A stretch of DNA of 64,000 nucleotides from Sva-07 sp942492715 (GTDB lineage: Bacteria > Actinomycetota > Acidimicrobiia > Acidimicrobiales > Ilumatobacteraceae), in NCBI GenBank assembly GCA_942492715.1, contig CALOFW010000027.1:310001-374000 (forward strand), in the 5' to 3' direction. This document shows positions 44,004-52,481 of the stretch, one piece after another. A model generated the notes under the pieces. It saw nothing but the letters and a program-made list of their open reading frames with translations. It was not told the DNA's origin and ran no database searches. The stretch's first letter is position 1. Each line of letters starts with the position of its first letter. The position numbers were made by a program, and so were the translations under genes.

Positions 44004-45053
44004 GTGCAGGAACCGATCCACGGCATCGACATCGAACGGGTCAGCGCATGGCTCGTCGACCACATCGACGGAGCGGTGGCTCCCTTCGAGTTCACCCTGA
44101 TCGTCGGTGGTCGCTCGAACCTGACCTACACGGTCACCGATGCCAATGGCGTGAAGTACGTGTTGCGCCGCCCGCCGACCGGCGCCGTGCTCGCCACGGC
44201 CCACGACATGGCGCGCGAACACAAGATCATCTCTGCGGTCGGGCTGACCGATGTACCTGTGCCCCCGGCCCTCGGGCTCTGCACCGACGACTCGGTCAAC
44301 ACCGCGCCCTTCTACGTGATGGGGTTCGTCGACGGCGTCGTGCTCGACAGTGCTGAGAAGGGCGCGGCGATGACGCCGGAGCACCGCCGCAGCGCCGGGC
44401 TGCATCTCATCGACGTGCTCGCCGACCTCCATGCCGTCGACGTCGATGCGGTCGGCCTCGGCGACCTCGCCAAGCGCGAGGGATACGTCGAGCGGCAGGT
44501 GAGACGCTGGAGCGCCCAGTGGCAGAACTCCAAGACCCGCGACCTCCCGGCGGTCGACGAGGTGGCCCGGCTCCTCGCCGAGCGGATGCCGGTGCAGCAG
44601 GGTGTGTCGATCGCACACGGCGACTATCGCTTCGGCAACGTGCTCACCGACACCGCACGGGGCCGCATCACCGCCGTGCTCGACTGGGAGCTCTGCACGC
44701 TCGGCGATCCGCTCGCCGACGTCGGGTACATCGGGGTGTACTGGGCCGACCCGGGCACGATCCAGGCGCGACCCAACGATCCGACGGGAATCGAGGGATT
44801 CCCGACCTACGCGGAGTTGCTCGATCGCTATGCCGAGCGCACCGGGCGTGACCTGTCGGAGATCGACTACTACATCGCGTTCGGGTCGTGGCGGCTCGCC
44901 GTGATCTCCGAAGGGGTCTACGCCCGCTACCTGCACGGCGCCATGGGCGACCAGAGCATCAGCGACGAACAGCTGAACGCCTTCAAGAACGGCACGGAGA
45001 TTCTCGCCGAGTCGGCCCTCGAGGCGATGCACCGACTGAACCGAGCGCGATGA
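44004..45053 (+). CDS. Phosphotransferase family protein (ACAD11-like APH fold)
   Basis: 349 aa, aminoglycoside-phosphotransferase-like kinase fold. FTLIVGGRSNLTYTVTD at the N-lobe, catalytic IAHGDYRFGNVL near residue 209 and metal-binding LDWELCTLGDPLADVGY near 230 are intact. The branch is related to ACAD11 and to proteins found with fatty-acid catabolism genes, so a hydroxyacyl-CoA or similar substrate is more likely than an antibiotic. GTG 44004 stands eight bases after TACGGT. It overlaps the next gene by four bases. Confidence 0.85.
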   Translation: MQEPIHGIDIERVSAWLVDHIDGAVAPFEFTLIVGGRSNLTYTVTDANGVKYVLRRPPTGAVLATAHDMAREHKIISAVGLTDVPVPPALGLCTDDSVNTAPFYVMGFVDGVVLDSAEKGAAMTPEHRRSAGLHLIDVLADLHAVDVDAVGLGDLAKREGYVERQVRRWSAQWQNSKTRDLPAVDEVARLLAERMPVQQGVSIAHGDYRFGNVLTDTARGRITAVLDWELCTLGDPLADVGYIGVYWADPGTIQARPNDPTGIEGFPTYAELLDRYAERTGRDLSEIDYYIAFGSWRLAVISEGVYARYLHGAMGDQSISDEQLNAFKNGTEILAESALEAMHRLNRAR

Positions 45054-45826
45054 TGGCGTCGAAGCCCGAGTACGACGCCGTCCTCGACGGGTGGGAACGT
45101 GGCGAGTTCACCGCTGCCGGGTTGACCCATGCGACCTACCGACGGGGAAGCGGCCCCGGCGTCGTCGTGATCCACGAGGTCCCCAACATCACACCGCTCG
45201 TGACGAGGTTCGCCAACGAGGTCGTCGACCGTGGTTTCACGGTCGTCATGCCGTCGCTCTTCGGCACGCCGGGCAAGCCGCCGTCGAACGCCAGCGCTGC
45301 TGGAGCAATCCTGCGGGGATGTGTCGCGAAGGAGTTCACCGCGTTGGCGCTCAACCGGACGGCGCCGGTCGTGTCGTGGTTGCGGGCGCTCGCCCGCAAC
45401 CTGCACCAGGACGTCGGTGGCCCCGGGGTCGGTGCGGTCGGGATGTGCTTCACCGGAGGGTTCGCGCTCGGGATGATGGTCGACGAGATCATGCTGGCCC
45501 CGGTGTTGTCGCAACCGTCGACGCCGCTGCCGTTCGGAAAGGCCCGGGCCGCCGACATCAACCTGTCACCCGACGACGTTGCCGCGGTCGTCGAGCGTGC
45601 TGGGCAGGGTTGCCAGGTGATGGGGCTGCGCTACACCGACGACTTCTCGGTCGGTGATCGCTTCTCGACCCTGCGCGACCTCCTCGGTGACGCGTTCATC
45701 GCCGTGGAGCTGCCGAGCACCACCAAGCGCGACCACTCGGTGCTCACCGAGCAGCGCGACGACGCCAGCGTCGAACGCGTCCTCGACTTCTTCGCCGAGA
45801 AACTCCTCCCAAACCCGTTCTCGTGA
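45050..45826 (+). CDS. Dienelactone hydrolase family protein
   Basis: 258 aa alpha/beta hydrolase. GVVVIHEVPNITPLV matches the oxyanion region, and GMCFTGGFALGM carries the expected nucleophilic Cys. The final His is probably in KRDHSVL. Substrate unknown. ATG 45050 overlaps the phosphotransferase stop by four bases, so the two are co-translated. A second ATG follows immediately. Confidence 0.83.
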   Translation: MMASKPEYDAVLDGWERGEFTAAGLTHATYRRGSGPGVVVIHEVPNITPLVTRFANEVVDRGFTVVMPSLFGTPGKPPSNASAAGAILRGCVAKEFTALALNRTAPVVSWLRALARNLHQDVGGPGVGAVGMCFTGGFALGMMVDEIMLAPVLSQPSTPLPFGKARAADINLSPDDVAAVVERAGQGCQVMGLRYTDDFSVGDRFSTLRDLLGDAFIAVELPSTTKRDHSVLTEQRDDASVERVLDFFAEKLLPNPFS

Positions 45827-45863
45827 ACCAGATGCGCACCTGGGCCGCACCTGGTTCACGAGA
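45821..45863. terminator. Bidirectional hairpin between convergent genes
   Basis: CTCGTGAACCAGATGCG (45821-45837) pairs with CCGCACCTGGTTCACGAG (45846-45863) with one mismatch, between the hydrolase and the convergent acyl-CoA synthetase. Confidence 0.6.
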
Positions 45864-45866
45864 TGG

Positions 45867-47495
45867 TCAGGGGAGGGCGGATTCGGCGTGCTCCTTGGCG
45901 CGGCGATAGTCGGCCTTGCCGTTCGGCGCCCGGGGAACCTGGTCGACGAAGATCACCGACTTCGGTGCCTTGTAGCCGGCGAGGTCGGTCTTGACCGAGG
46001 CGATGATCGATGCCGAGTCGGTCGTCGCCCCATCCGCGAGTGACACCACGGCGGTGACCGCTTGGCCGAACTTCTCGTCCGGAACCCCGACGACGAGACA
46101 GTCGACCACCCCGTCGACGCGTTTGACCGCCTCTTCGACCTCCTCGGGGAACACCTTCTCGCCGCCGGTGTTGATCACCTGGCTGCCGCGACCGAGCAGG
46201 ATCAGCGAGCCGTCCTCCGCGACCTTGGCGAAGTCGCCGGGGAAGGAGTAGCGCACGCCGTCGATCACCCGGAAGGTCCGAGCCGACTTGTCCGGGTCCT
46301 TGTAGTAGCCGAGCGGAACGTTGCCACCCGCCGCGACCATGCCCACCTCGTCGGAACCGGGGGTGACCTCGCGGTCGTCGTCGGTGAACACCTTGGTCGT
46401 CGGTGCCTGGGTGAACTTGGCCGTCTCCGAGGTCATCCCCTTCATCGTGATCTGCGTGCCCATCGTGCCTTCGGTGGATCCCATGGCGTCGACGAGGATC
46501 GCCTGTTCGATCCGGTCGAGCAGTTGCTCCTTCACCTCGGTGGTCCACATCACCCCGGACGACGAGATCACGGCGATCGATGACGTGTCGTACTTCGACC
46601 CATCGGGTCTGCCCTCGTCGAGCGCACGGACCAGCGGTTTGGCGAAGCTGTCACCGACGATCGTGAGCGCGGTGGCGCGATGCCGCTCGACCGTCTCGAG
46701 CACCTCGTGAGGGTCGAGGCTGCGGTTGGTGAGGGTGATCACGTGGCCGCCGGCCAGGTGTGGGATGAAGCAGCCGATCCACAACCCGGTGCCGTGCATC
46801 AATGGCGCACACGGGATCGAGACCAACTGGTTCCCGCCCTCGACCGCCGTCTTCACGATGCCGGCGACCTCCCCGGCATCCGACGGCGGGGCGACGCCCA
46901 GGAGTGGGAAGCCGCTCGCGATCAGACCGGCCGCCATGCCACCGTTCGCGTACATCACCCCCTTCGGCATCCCGGTGGTGCCGCCGGTGTAGAGCATGTA
47001 GACGTCGTCCTCGCGTCGCTCGATGCGAGCCATCGGATCGTGCTGGGCCATGACGTCGTCGTAGCGGAGCGCGCCGGGAACTCGGCCGGCGCCTTCGCCG
47101 TCGTCGACCTCCACCACCAGCTTCAGGTCGGGCAGGCGGTCGATCACCCTGGCGACCCGATCGCCGAGCGACGAATGGAAGAACAACGCCTGGGAGTCGG
47201 AGTTGTCGAGGAGATACCACAGTTCCTCGTCGAGGTACCGGTAGTTGACGTTGATCGGCACGCCACGGGTCTTCATGCACCCGTACTGCGCCTCCATGTA
47301 CTCGTTGCAGTTGTACATGTAGAGCGCCGTCTTCGAATCCGGTCGCAAGCCGGCGTCGTCGATCGCGTCGGCGATGCGGGCGGCTCGTTCGTCGTACTCA
47401 CGCCAGCTCCGCGTGAGGTCGCCGTGGGTGATGGCGGGGTGGTCGGGGATCGCGTCGGCGATCGATTCCCAGACGGTGGCGAAGTGCATCTCCAT
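45867..47495 (-). CDS. Acyl-CoA synthetase (AMP-forming)
   Basis: 542 aa from ATG 47495. The P-loop YTGGTTGMPKGVMYANGG lies near residue 170, MGSTEGTMGTQ near 330, GRGSQVINTGGEKVFPEEVE near 440 and the catalytic lysine region APNGKADYRRAK at the end. Sequence style fits bile-acid/steroid or fatty-acid CoA ligases of actinobacteria; substrate unproven. It follows the SDR gene on the same strand after about 65 bases. Confidence 0.88.
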   Translation of the reverse strand: MEMHFATVWESIADAIPDHPAITHGDLTRSWREYDERAARIADAIDDAGLRPDSKTALYMYNCNEYMEAQYGCMKTRGVPINVNYRYLDEELWYLLDNSDSQALFFHSSLGDRVARVIDRLPDLKLVVEVDDGEGAGRVPGALRYDDVMAQHDPMARIERREDDVYMLYTGGTTGMPKGVMYANGGMAAGLIASGFPLLGVAPPSDAGEVAGIVKTAVEGGNQLVSIPCAPLMHGTGLWIGCFIPHLAGGHVITLTNRSLDPHEVLETVERHRATALTIVGDSFAKPLVRALDEGRPDGSKYDTSSIAVISSSGVMWTTEVKEQLLDRIEQAILVDAMGSTEGTMGTQITMKGMTSETAKFTQAPTTKVFTDDDREVTPGSDEVGMVAAGGNVPLGYYKDPDKSARTFRVIDGVRYSFPGDFAKVAEDGSLILLGRGSQVINTGGEKVFPEEVEEAVKRVDGVVDCLVVGVPDEKFGQAVTAVVSLADGATTDSASIIASVKTDLAGYKAPKSVIFVDQVPRAPNGKADYRRAKEHAESALP

Positions 47496-47560
47496 GCGCT
47501 GACAGTAGCGACGCCGCCGCGGCGTGGGGATCACGAAGGTCGGCGCAGCCCGCAGGCTCG

Positions 47561-48331
47561 CTACCGCGGACCGCCGTCGACGTCGATCACGGCGCCGGTC
47601 GTGTACGACGACGCATCGCTGGCGAGGTACAGCGCGGTGCCCACGATCTCGCGCGGCTCCCCACCGCGCCCCAGTGCGAAACCGGCCGTCGCCGAACGCT
47701 CGAACGCATCGAGGTCCCACGCCTTGGAGATGTCGGTGAGGAACGGTCCGGGAGCAATGCAGTTGACCCGTACCTTCGGGCCGAGCGTCCGAGCCAGCCC
47801 GTAGGTGAGGTTGTTGATGCCGGCCTTGGCCGCGCCGTAGACGAGCTCGTTGGGGCTCGGTCGATGCGAGGCGATCGACGAGACGAAGATGATCGAACCG
47901 CCGTCGCTGCCACCGTGGTCGGGCCCTGCCATCCGTGTGCCGATCAGTGCCGACAGCCGGAACGGGCCCTTGAGGTTGACGTCCATCACCTTGTCGTACA
48001 GCGTCTCGCTGATCGCATCGACGCTCGGGTACAGCGGCGACATCCCAGCGTTGTTCACGAGGACGTCGCATCGGCCGAAGTGCTCGTAGACCGTCTCGTA
48101 CAGCCGGTCGCTGTCGGCCCAGGCGCCGGCGTGATACGCGATCGGAAGCGCTCGACGTCCGATCTGTTCGACCTCGCCGGCGAGTCGCTCGCATGCGTCG
48201 AGCTTCCGGCTGGCGATCACCACGTCGGCGCCGTGCTCGGCGAAGGCGAGCACCATCTCCCGGCCGAGACCGCGTGATCCACCGGTGACCACGGCGACTC
48301 GATCGGTCAGGTCGAACATCCCCATGACCAT
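47561..48331 (-). CDS. Short-chain dehydrogenase/reductase
   Basis: 256 aa classical SDR. VVTGGSRGLGREM cofactor loop, LVNNAGMSPLY, and catalytic Ser (VSSIASHR), Tyr and Lys (YGAAKAG) are present, with NCIAPGPFLTDI after them. ATGs at 48331, 48325 and 48319 are all possible starts. Neighbouring CoA ligases suggest action on acyl or steroid alcohol/ketone groups. Confidence 0.88.
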   Translation of the reverse strand: MVMGMFDLTDRVAVVTGGSRGLGREMVLAFAEHGADVVIASRKLDACERLAGEVEQIGRRALPIAYHAGAWADSDRLYETVYEHFGRCDVLVNNAGMSPLYPSVDAISETLYDKVMDVNLKGPFRLSALIGTRMAGPDHGGSDGGSIIFVSSIASHRPSPNELVYGAAKAGINNLTYGLARTLGPKVRVNCIAPGPFLTDISKAWDLDAFERSATAGFALGRGGEPREIVGTALYLASDASSYTTGAVIDVDGGPR

Positions 48332-48387
48332 GGAGTGTGGCAGGGCTCCTAGTCTTGCGGCGCAACGGGGAACGAGGGGGCTGCACG

Positions 48388-49908
48388 ATGGGGACGAACG
48401 ACGAGCCGATGGGTCTGCAGCCGCCGAGGTTGCTGACGTCGGACGACCCGACGAGCCCAGCCGTCATCGGTCCGGATCGAACTCTGACCTGGGACGAGCT
48501 CGAGCGTCGGGCGCGTCAGCTGGCGCGAGCGCTCGATTCCGACGGCATCGGGCCGGGTCGGGTGTGGGGCGTGCTCGCACGCAACCGTTGCGAGTGGCCA
48601 GAGGCGTCGCTCGGCAACACCCGTGCCGGCTCGAGTTACGTACCGCTCAACTGGCATCTCACGGCACCGGAGCTCACTGCGTTGCTGGTCGACAGCGGCT
48701 GCGAGCTCGTCGTGGTCGAACCCGAGTTCCGAGCTGTCGCCGAGGACGCGGCAACCGGCACGTCGGTCACGCGCGTCGTCGAGTTCGGAGCCGACTACGA
48801 ACAATGGCTCGATGCGGCCGGTGACGACGTCCTCGACCAGCGAACGAGCGGCGGGCCGATGATGTTCACGGGCGGTACCACCGGAAAGTCCAAGGGCGTG
48901 ATACGCCCCGAGCGCTCGGCGCCCGTGGGCTCGGCGAACCCGATGGCGGCGTGGGGCGAACTGGTGCGGATGCCCGACCACGGCGCCACCCTGCTCACCA
49001 CCCCGCTCTACCACGCGTTGGGAACCGGGGTGATGTCCGCCTCGCTCGCACGGGGGGTTCCGGTCGTCGTGGCGCCCCGGTTCGATCCGGTCGAGACGCT
49101 CCGGCTGATCGAGGAGCACCGCATCACTGCGGCGCCGATGGTCCCGACGCAGTTCATACGGCTGCTCAAGCTCGACGAGGAGCAACGGTCGGCCCACGAC
49201 CTGTCGTCACTCGAGTGGATCCTCCACACGGCGGCACCGTGCCCGGCGTGGGCCAAGCACGCCATGATCGAGTGGCTCGGACCGGTGATCTACGAGATGT
49301 ACGGGTCGTCGGAGGGAACCGGCCCGGCGATCTGTGACAGCAACGAGTGGCTGGCGCACCCGGGCACGGTGGGGCGGGCGTCGGCGCGGATCGAGTACTC
49401 GATCGTGGACGAGGACGGAGCCGACCTCCCTCCGGGCGAGGTGGGCATGATCTACTGCCGTCGAACCGACGGTGCCCCGGAATACCACGGCGACCCCGAC
49501 AAGACGGCATCGATCCGACTGCCGGACGGGCGCTTCACGGTCGGCGACCTCGGATGGCTCGACGAGGAGGGGTATCTCTATCTGGCCGATCGTCGGGTCG
49601 ACCTGATCCTCGTTGCCGGTTCGAACGTCTATCCCGCGGAGATCGAGTCGGTGCTCAGCGAGCATCCGGCCGTGGCCGATGTGGCGGTGTTCGGGATCCC
49701 CGACCCCGAGTGGGGCGAGCAGATCAGAGCGGTGATCGAACCCGCCGGCGATGTCGACCTCGCCGACGTGCGGGCGTTCGCCGCGTCCCGGCTTGCGGCC
49801 TACAAGCTGCCGAAGTCGTACGACGTCGTCGACGAGCTGCCCCGCGAGGCCCACGGCAAGCTCAAGAAACGGCTGCTGCGCGATCCGTACTGGGCTGAGT
49901 CCGGCTGA
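48388..49908 (+). CDS. Acyl-CoA synthetase (AMP-forming)
   Basis: 506 aa. MFTGGTTGKSKGVIRPE P-loop near residue 155, MYGSSEGTGPAI near 305, VGDLGWLDEEGYLYLADRRVD near 385, and the C-terminal AHGKLKKRLLRD with the catalytic lysine. The ATG at 48388 follows GAGGGGG. Divergent from the SDR; a TAGTCT box at 48350-48355 is a possible -10. Substrate unknown. Confidence 0.88.
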   Translation: MGTNDEPMGLQPPRLLTSDDPTSPAVIGPDRTLTWDELERRARQLARALDSDGIGPGRVWGVLARNRCEWPEASLGNTRAGSSYVPLNWHLTAPELTALLVDSGCELVVVEPEFRAVAEDAATGTSVTRVVEFGADYEQWLDAAGDDVLDQRTSGGPMMFTGGTTGKSKGVIRPERSAPVGSANPMAAWGELVRMPDHGATLLTTPLYHALGTGVMSASLARGVPVVVAPRFDPVETLRLIEEHRITAAPMVPTQFIRLLKLDEEQRSAHDLSSLEWILHTAAPCPAWAKHAMIEWLGPVIYEMYGSSEGTGPAICDSNEWLAHPGTVGRASARIEYSIVDEDGADLPPGEVGMIYCRRTDGAPEYHGDPDKTASIRLPDGRFTVGDLGWLDEEGYLYLADRRVDLILVAGSNVYPAEIESVLSEHPAVADVAVFGIPDPEWGEQIRAVIEPAGDVDLADVRAFAASRLAAYKLPKSYDVVDELPREAHGKLKKRLLRDPYWAESG

Positions 49909-49925
49909 CCGGTGCGCCCGATCGC

Positions 49926-51821
49926 TCAGATCGCGTGAGCGGCCCGGCGCGCCTCGAGGATCGCCTCGTGGATCGTGCGCGGAGCGACGGCGTCGCCGAT
50001 CTGGACGGCCTCGTCGATCGGTGCCGTCGGTACTCGGAATCCGCAGTCGACGACGGCGGAGCATGCGATCGTGCGCCGCTCCCCGCTGTAGCGGTCCTCG
50101 ACCTCGGCCTCGCCGTTGCGTACCTCACGCAGCAGCGTTCGGCGCTCGATCGAGACGCCCTGCTGGGCGAGGCGGGTGTTCGCCGGTGCGAGATCGCCGG
50201 TGCGCGCCAGTTCGTTGCCGGCGATGTTGTCCTGCGTGACGAGGACGGCGCGTGCTCCGAGCTCCTCGGCGAGGGCAACGGCGATCGGCCCCCCGATCGG
50301 ATCGAAGATCACGATCGTGCCCTCGTCGGGAACGACAGCGGTGCCCCGGCGGAGGTCGGCGACGTCGATCACCACAGCGTCCGGATCGGACCGATACGGA
50401 CGCGGTCCGGCCTCGGACCCGGTGGCCTGGATGACGACGGTGCGCTCGTCGACCGCCACGGCCTCGCCGGGCGTACCGAGCCTGATGTCGCTGCCGAGCA
50501 GTTCGTGCTCGCGTGTCCACCACTCGACCAACGAGGCATTCGGACCGGCGACACGGGCGAGCCCGCCGAGATGCTCACCGCGCTCGGCGATGGTGACCCG
50601 ATGGCCGCGCAGCACCGCCACCCTGCCGGCTTCCAGCCCCGCAGGACCGCCGCCGATCACGAGCACCTCGCGCGGGTGCACCGCAGGGACGTACCAGTCC
50701 GGGTCCTCGGTCTCGCGCCCGCTCGTGGGCTCGGCGATGCACGTGACGATCGGGTTGCGGGCATCGCGCACCTGACACGTCTGGTTGCACCGGGTGCACG
50801 GGCGGATCCGGTCGACGGCGTCGGTCGTGATCTTGGCAACCAGGTCGGGGTCGGCGATCTGGGCGCGGGTCATCTCGACGGCGTCACAACGAGCGGGGTC
50901 GTCGTAGCCGCCGAGCGCCCATTCGGCCTGGCCGACCTCGACAATCGAGCCCTGCAGGACGACGGGCACCTGCGGTGACGTGTCGTGCACGGCATCGCGG
51001 ACGGCCCGGCACACCTCGACGTTGAACCCGGTCGGCTCGTGGAAGTCGGGCCGGGTCTTCTCGACGGTGTAGATCGAGCCGCGTGTGACGACGACGTAGT
51101 CGAGACCCGCGCTCACGAGTTCGGCCGCGATCGCCGGTGCCATCTCCGGCGTGATGCCCGCCCACGGCGCCAACTCGTCGCACGACAGACGCAGGCCCAC
51201 CACCCGGTCGGCGGCCGACGAGCGGACCGCGGCGATCACTTGGCGCGCGAACAGCAACCGATCCTGGCCCCACGCGTCGTCGCGCTGGTTGGTGAGCCCG
51301 GACAGGAACTGGCGAACCAGGCTGTGCTGGCCGGCGTTGATCTCGACGCCGTCGAGGTCCGCCTCGACAGCCAGCTCGGTCGCACGGCCGAACCCGTCGA
51401 TCACCGCCGTGATGTCGTCGGCCTCCATCCACTTCGGCACCTCACGGCTGTTGACCTCCGGCACCCGCGATGGCGCCCACAGCGGTGTCTGGCTGTACGC
51501 CGACGAGCCCTGACCGCCGGCGTGGTCGAGTGATGCGATCACCAGCGATCCATGCGGGCGACAGGCTCGGACGATGTCGGCCCACCCGGCGGCGCAGCGA
51601 TCGGCGAGCGGTGCCCGTTCGTACGGCCAGTCGGACGGGTGGACCGATGCGCCCTCGACGACGATCGTGCCGCATCCGCCTCGGGCGCGGCGCTCGTAGT
51701 ACGCGACGAGTCGGGCGGGGATCGAACGATCGTCGGCCGCGAGATTCGTGACGTGCGGGCCGAACATGATCCGGTTCGGCGACGTTCGGGTGCCGAACGT
51801 GACGGGTGTCAGCAGGTGCAT
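49926..51821 (-). CDS. FadH/OYE-type FMN-FAD-[4Fe-4S] oxidoreductase
   Basis: 631 aa. The N-terminal old-yellow-enzyme barrel (about 1-350) is followed by the iron-sulfur motif CTRCNQTC...C (Cx2Cx3Cx11C), and then a FAD/NAD(P)-binding domain starting VLVIGGGPAGLEAGRVA. This layout matches 2,4-dienoyl-CoA reductase and the FadH/OYE proteins often linked to mycofactocin. It lies seven bases downstream of plsY on the same strand. The mycofactocin genes are about 3 kb away on the same strand, so a link is possible but not shown. Confidence 0.88.
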   Translation of the reverse strand: MHLLTPVTFGTRTSPNRIMFGPHVTNLAADDRSIPARLVAYYERRARGGCGTIVVEGASVHPSDWPYERAPLADRCAAGWADIVRACRPHGSLVIASLDHAGGQGSSAYSQTPLWAPSRVPEVNSREVPKWMEADDITAVIDGFGRATELAVEADLDGVEINAGQHSLVRQFLSGLTNQRDDAWGQDRLLFARQVIAAVRSSAADRVVGLRLSCDELAPWAGITPEMAPAIAAELVSAGLDYVVVTRGSIYTVEKTRPDFHEPTGFNVEVCRAVRDAVHDTSPQVPVVLQGSIVEVGQAEWALGGYDDPARCDAVEMTRAQIADPDLVAKITTDAVDRIRPCTRCNQTCQVRDARNPIVTCIAEPTSGRETEDPDWYVPAVHPREVLVIGGGPAGLEAGRVAVLRGHRVTIAERGEHLGGLARVAGPNASLVEWWTREHELLGSDIRLGTPGEAVAVDERTVVIQATGSEAGPRPYRSDPDAVVIDVADLRRGTAVVPDEGTIVIFDPIGGPIAVALAEELGARAVLVTQDNIAGNELARTGDLAPANTRLAQQGVSIERRTLLREVRNGEAEVEDRYSGERRTIACSAVVDCGFRVPTAPIDEAVQIGDAVAPRTIHEAILEARRAAHAI

Positions 51822-51828
51822 CAGAGCA

Positions 51829-52443
51829 TCAATTGTGGCTGAGGGAATGCTCTTCCCGTCGAATCAGTCGTCTGATGTTGCTCGTGTGCTTGAGAAGGAT
51901 CAGTGCGCACACGCCGGCCACGGCGAGCAGCTCCCATCGTGGCTGGTCCATCAGGACGATGCCGACCGGGACGAACCCGACGGCGATGACCGACCCGAGC
52001 GCCGCCTTGCCGGTCACCTTGGTCACGATCCACCAGATGCCGACGGCGAGGGGCGCGAGGATCGGCTGGACCACCAGCAGTGCCCCCGAGCCGGTCGCCA
52101 CACCTTTGCCGCCCCTGAAGCGGCGGAACACCGGGAACATGTGGCCGACCACGGCGGCGGCGGCGCACCAGTAGGCGGCGGGTCGGCCGTCGACGGCGAG
52201 GCCGAGCCCCGCCGCAAGGGCGCCCTTGCCGGCGTCGAGCAGGTAGACCCAGATCCCCTTGCGCCAACCGAGTGCGCGCGTGACGTTCGATGCGCCCGGG
52301 TTCCCCGAACCGAACGTGGAGATGTCGATCCCGTTCGCCCGTGCGACCAGAATCGCACTCGGAAAGGTGCCGAGCACGTAGGCGACCAGCACGAGGACGA
52401 ACACGGAGAACGATCCTTGCAGCTCCGCAAGCGAAACGGGCAC
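51829..52443 (-). CDS. plsY: Acyl-phosphate:glycerol-3-phosphate acyltransferase
   Basis: First acylation step in phospholipid synthesis. 204 aa with about five membrane segments. The three PlsY motifs are present: TFPSAILVARANGIDI...GSGNPGASNVTRA, the GHMFPVFRRFRGGKGVAT loop, and the C-terminal LLKHTSNIRRL. GTG start at 52443. Probably cotranscribed with the downstream oxidoreductase gene. Confidence 0.93.
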   Translation of the reverse strand: MPVSLAELQGSFSVFVLVLVAYVLGTFPSAILVARANGIDISTFGSGNPGASNVTRALGWRKGIWVYLLDAGKGALAAGLGLAVDGRPAAYWCAAAAVVGHMFPVFRRFRGGKGVATGSGALLVVQPILAPLAVGIWWIVTKVTGKAALGSVIAVGFVPVGIVLMDQPRWELLAVAGVCALILLKHTSNIRRLIRREEHSLSHN

Positions 52444-52481
52444 CGAGGCGGCGTTCGAGCCCGACTAGCTTGGCAGACCCC

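Noticed and set aside
44004..45053. Antibiotic resistance phosphotransferase
   Set aside because: The fold is APH-like but the sequence resembles the ACAD11 branch and the context is acyl metabolism, not resistance.
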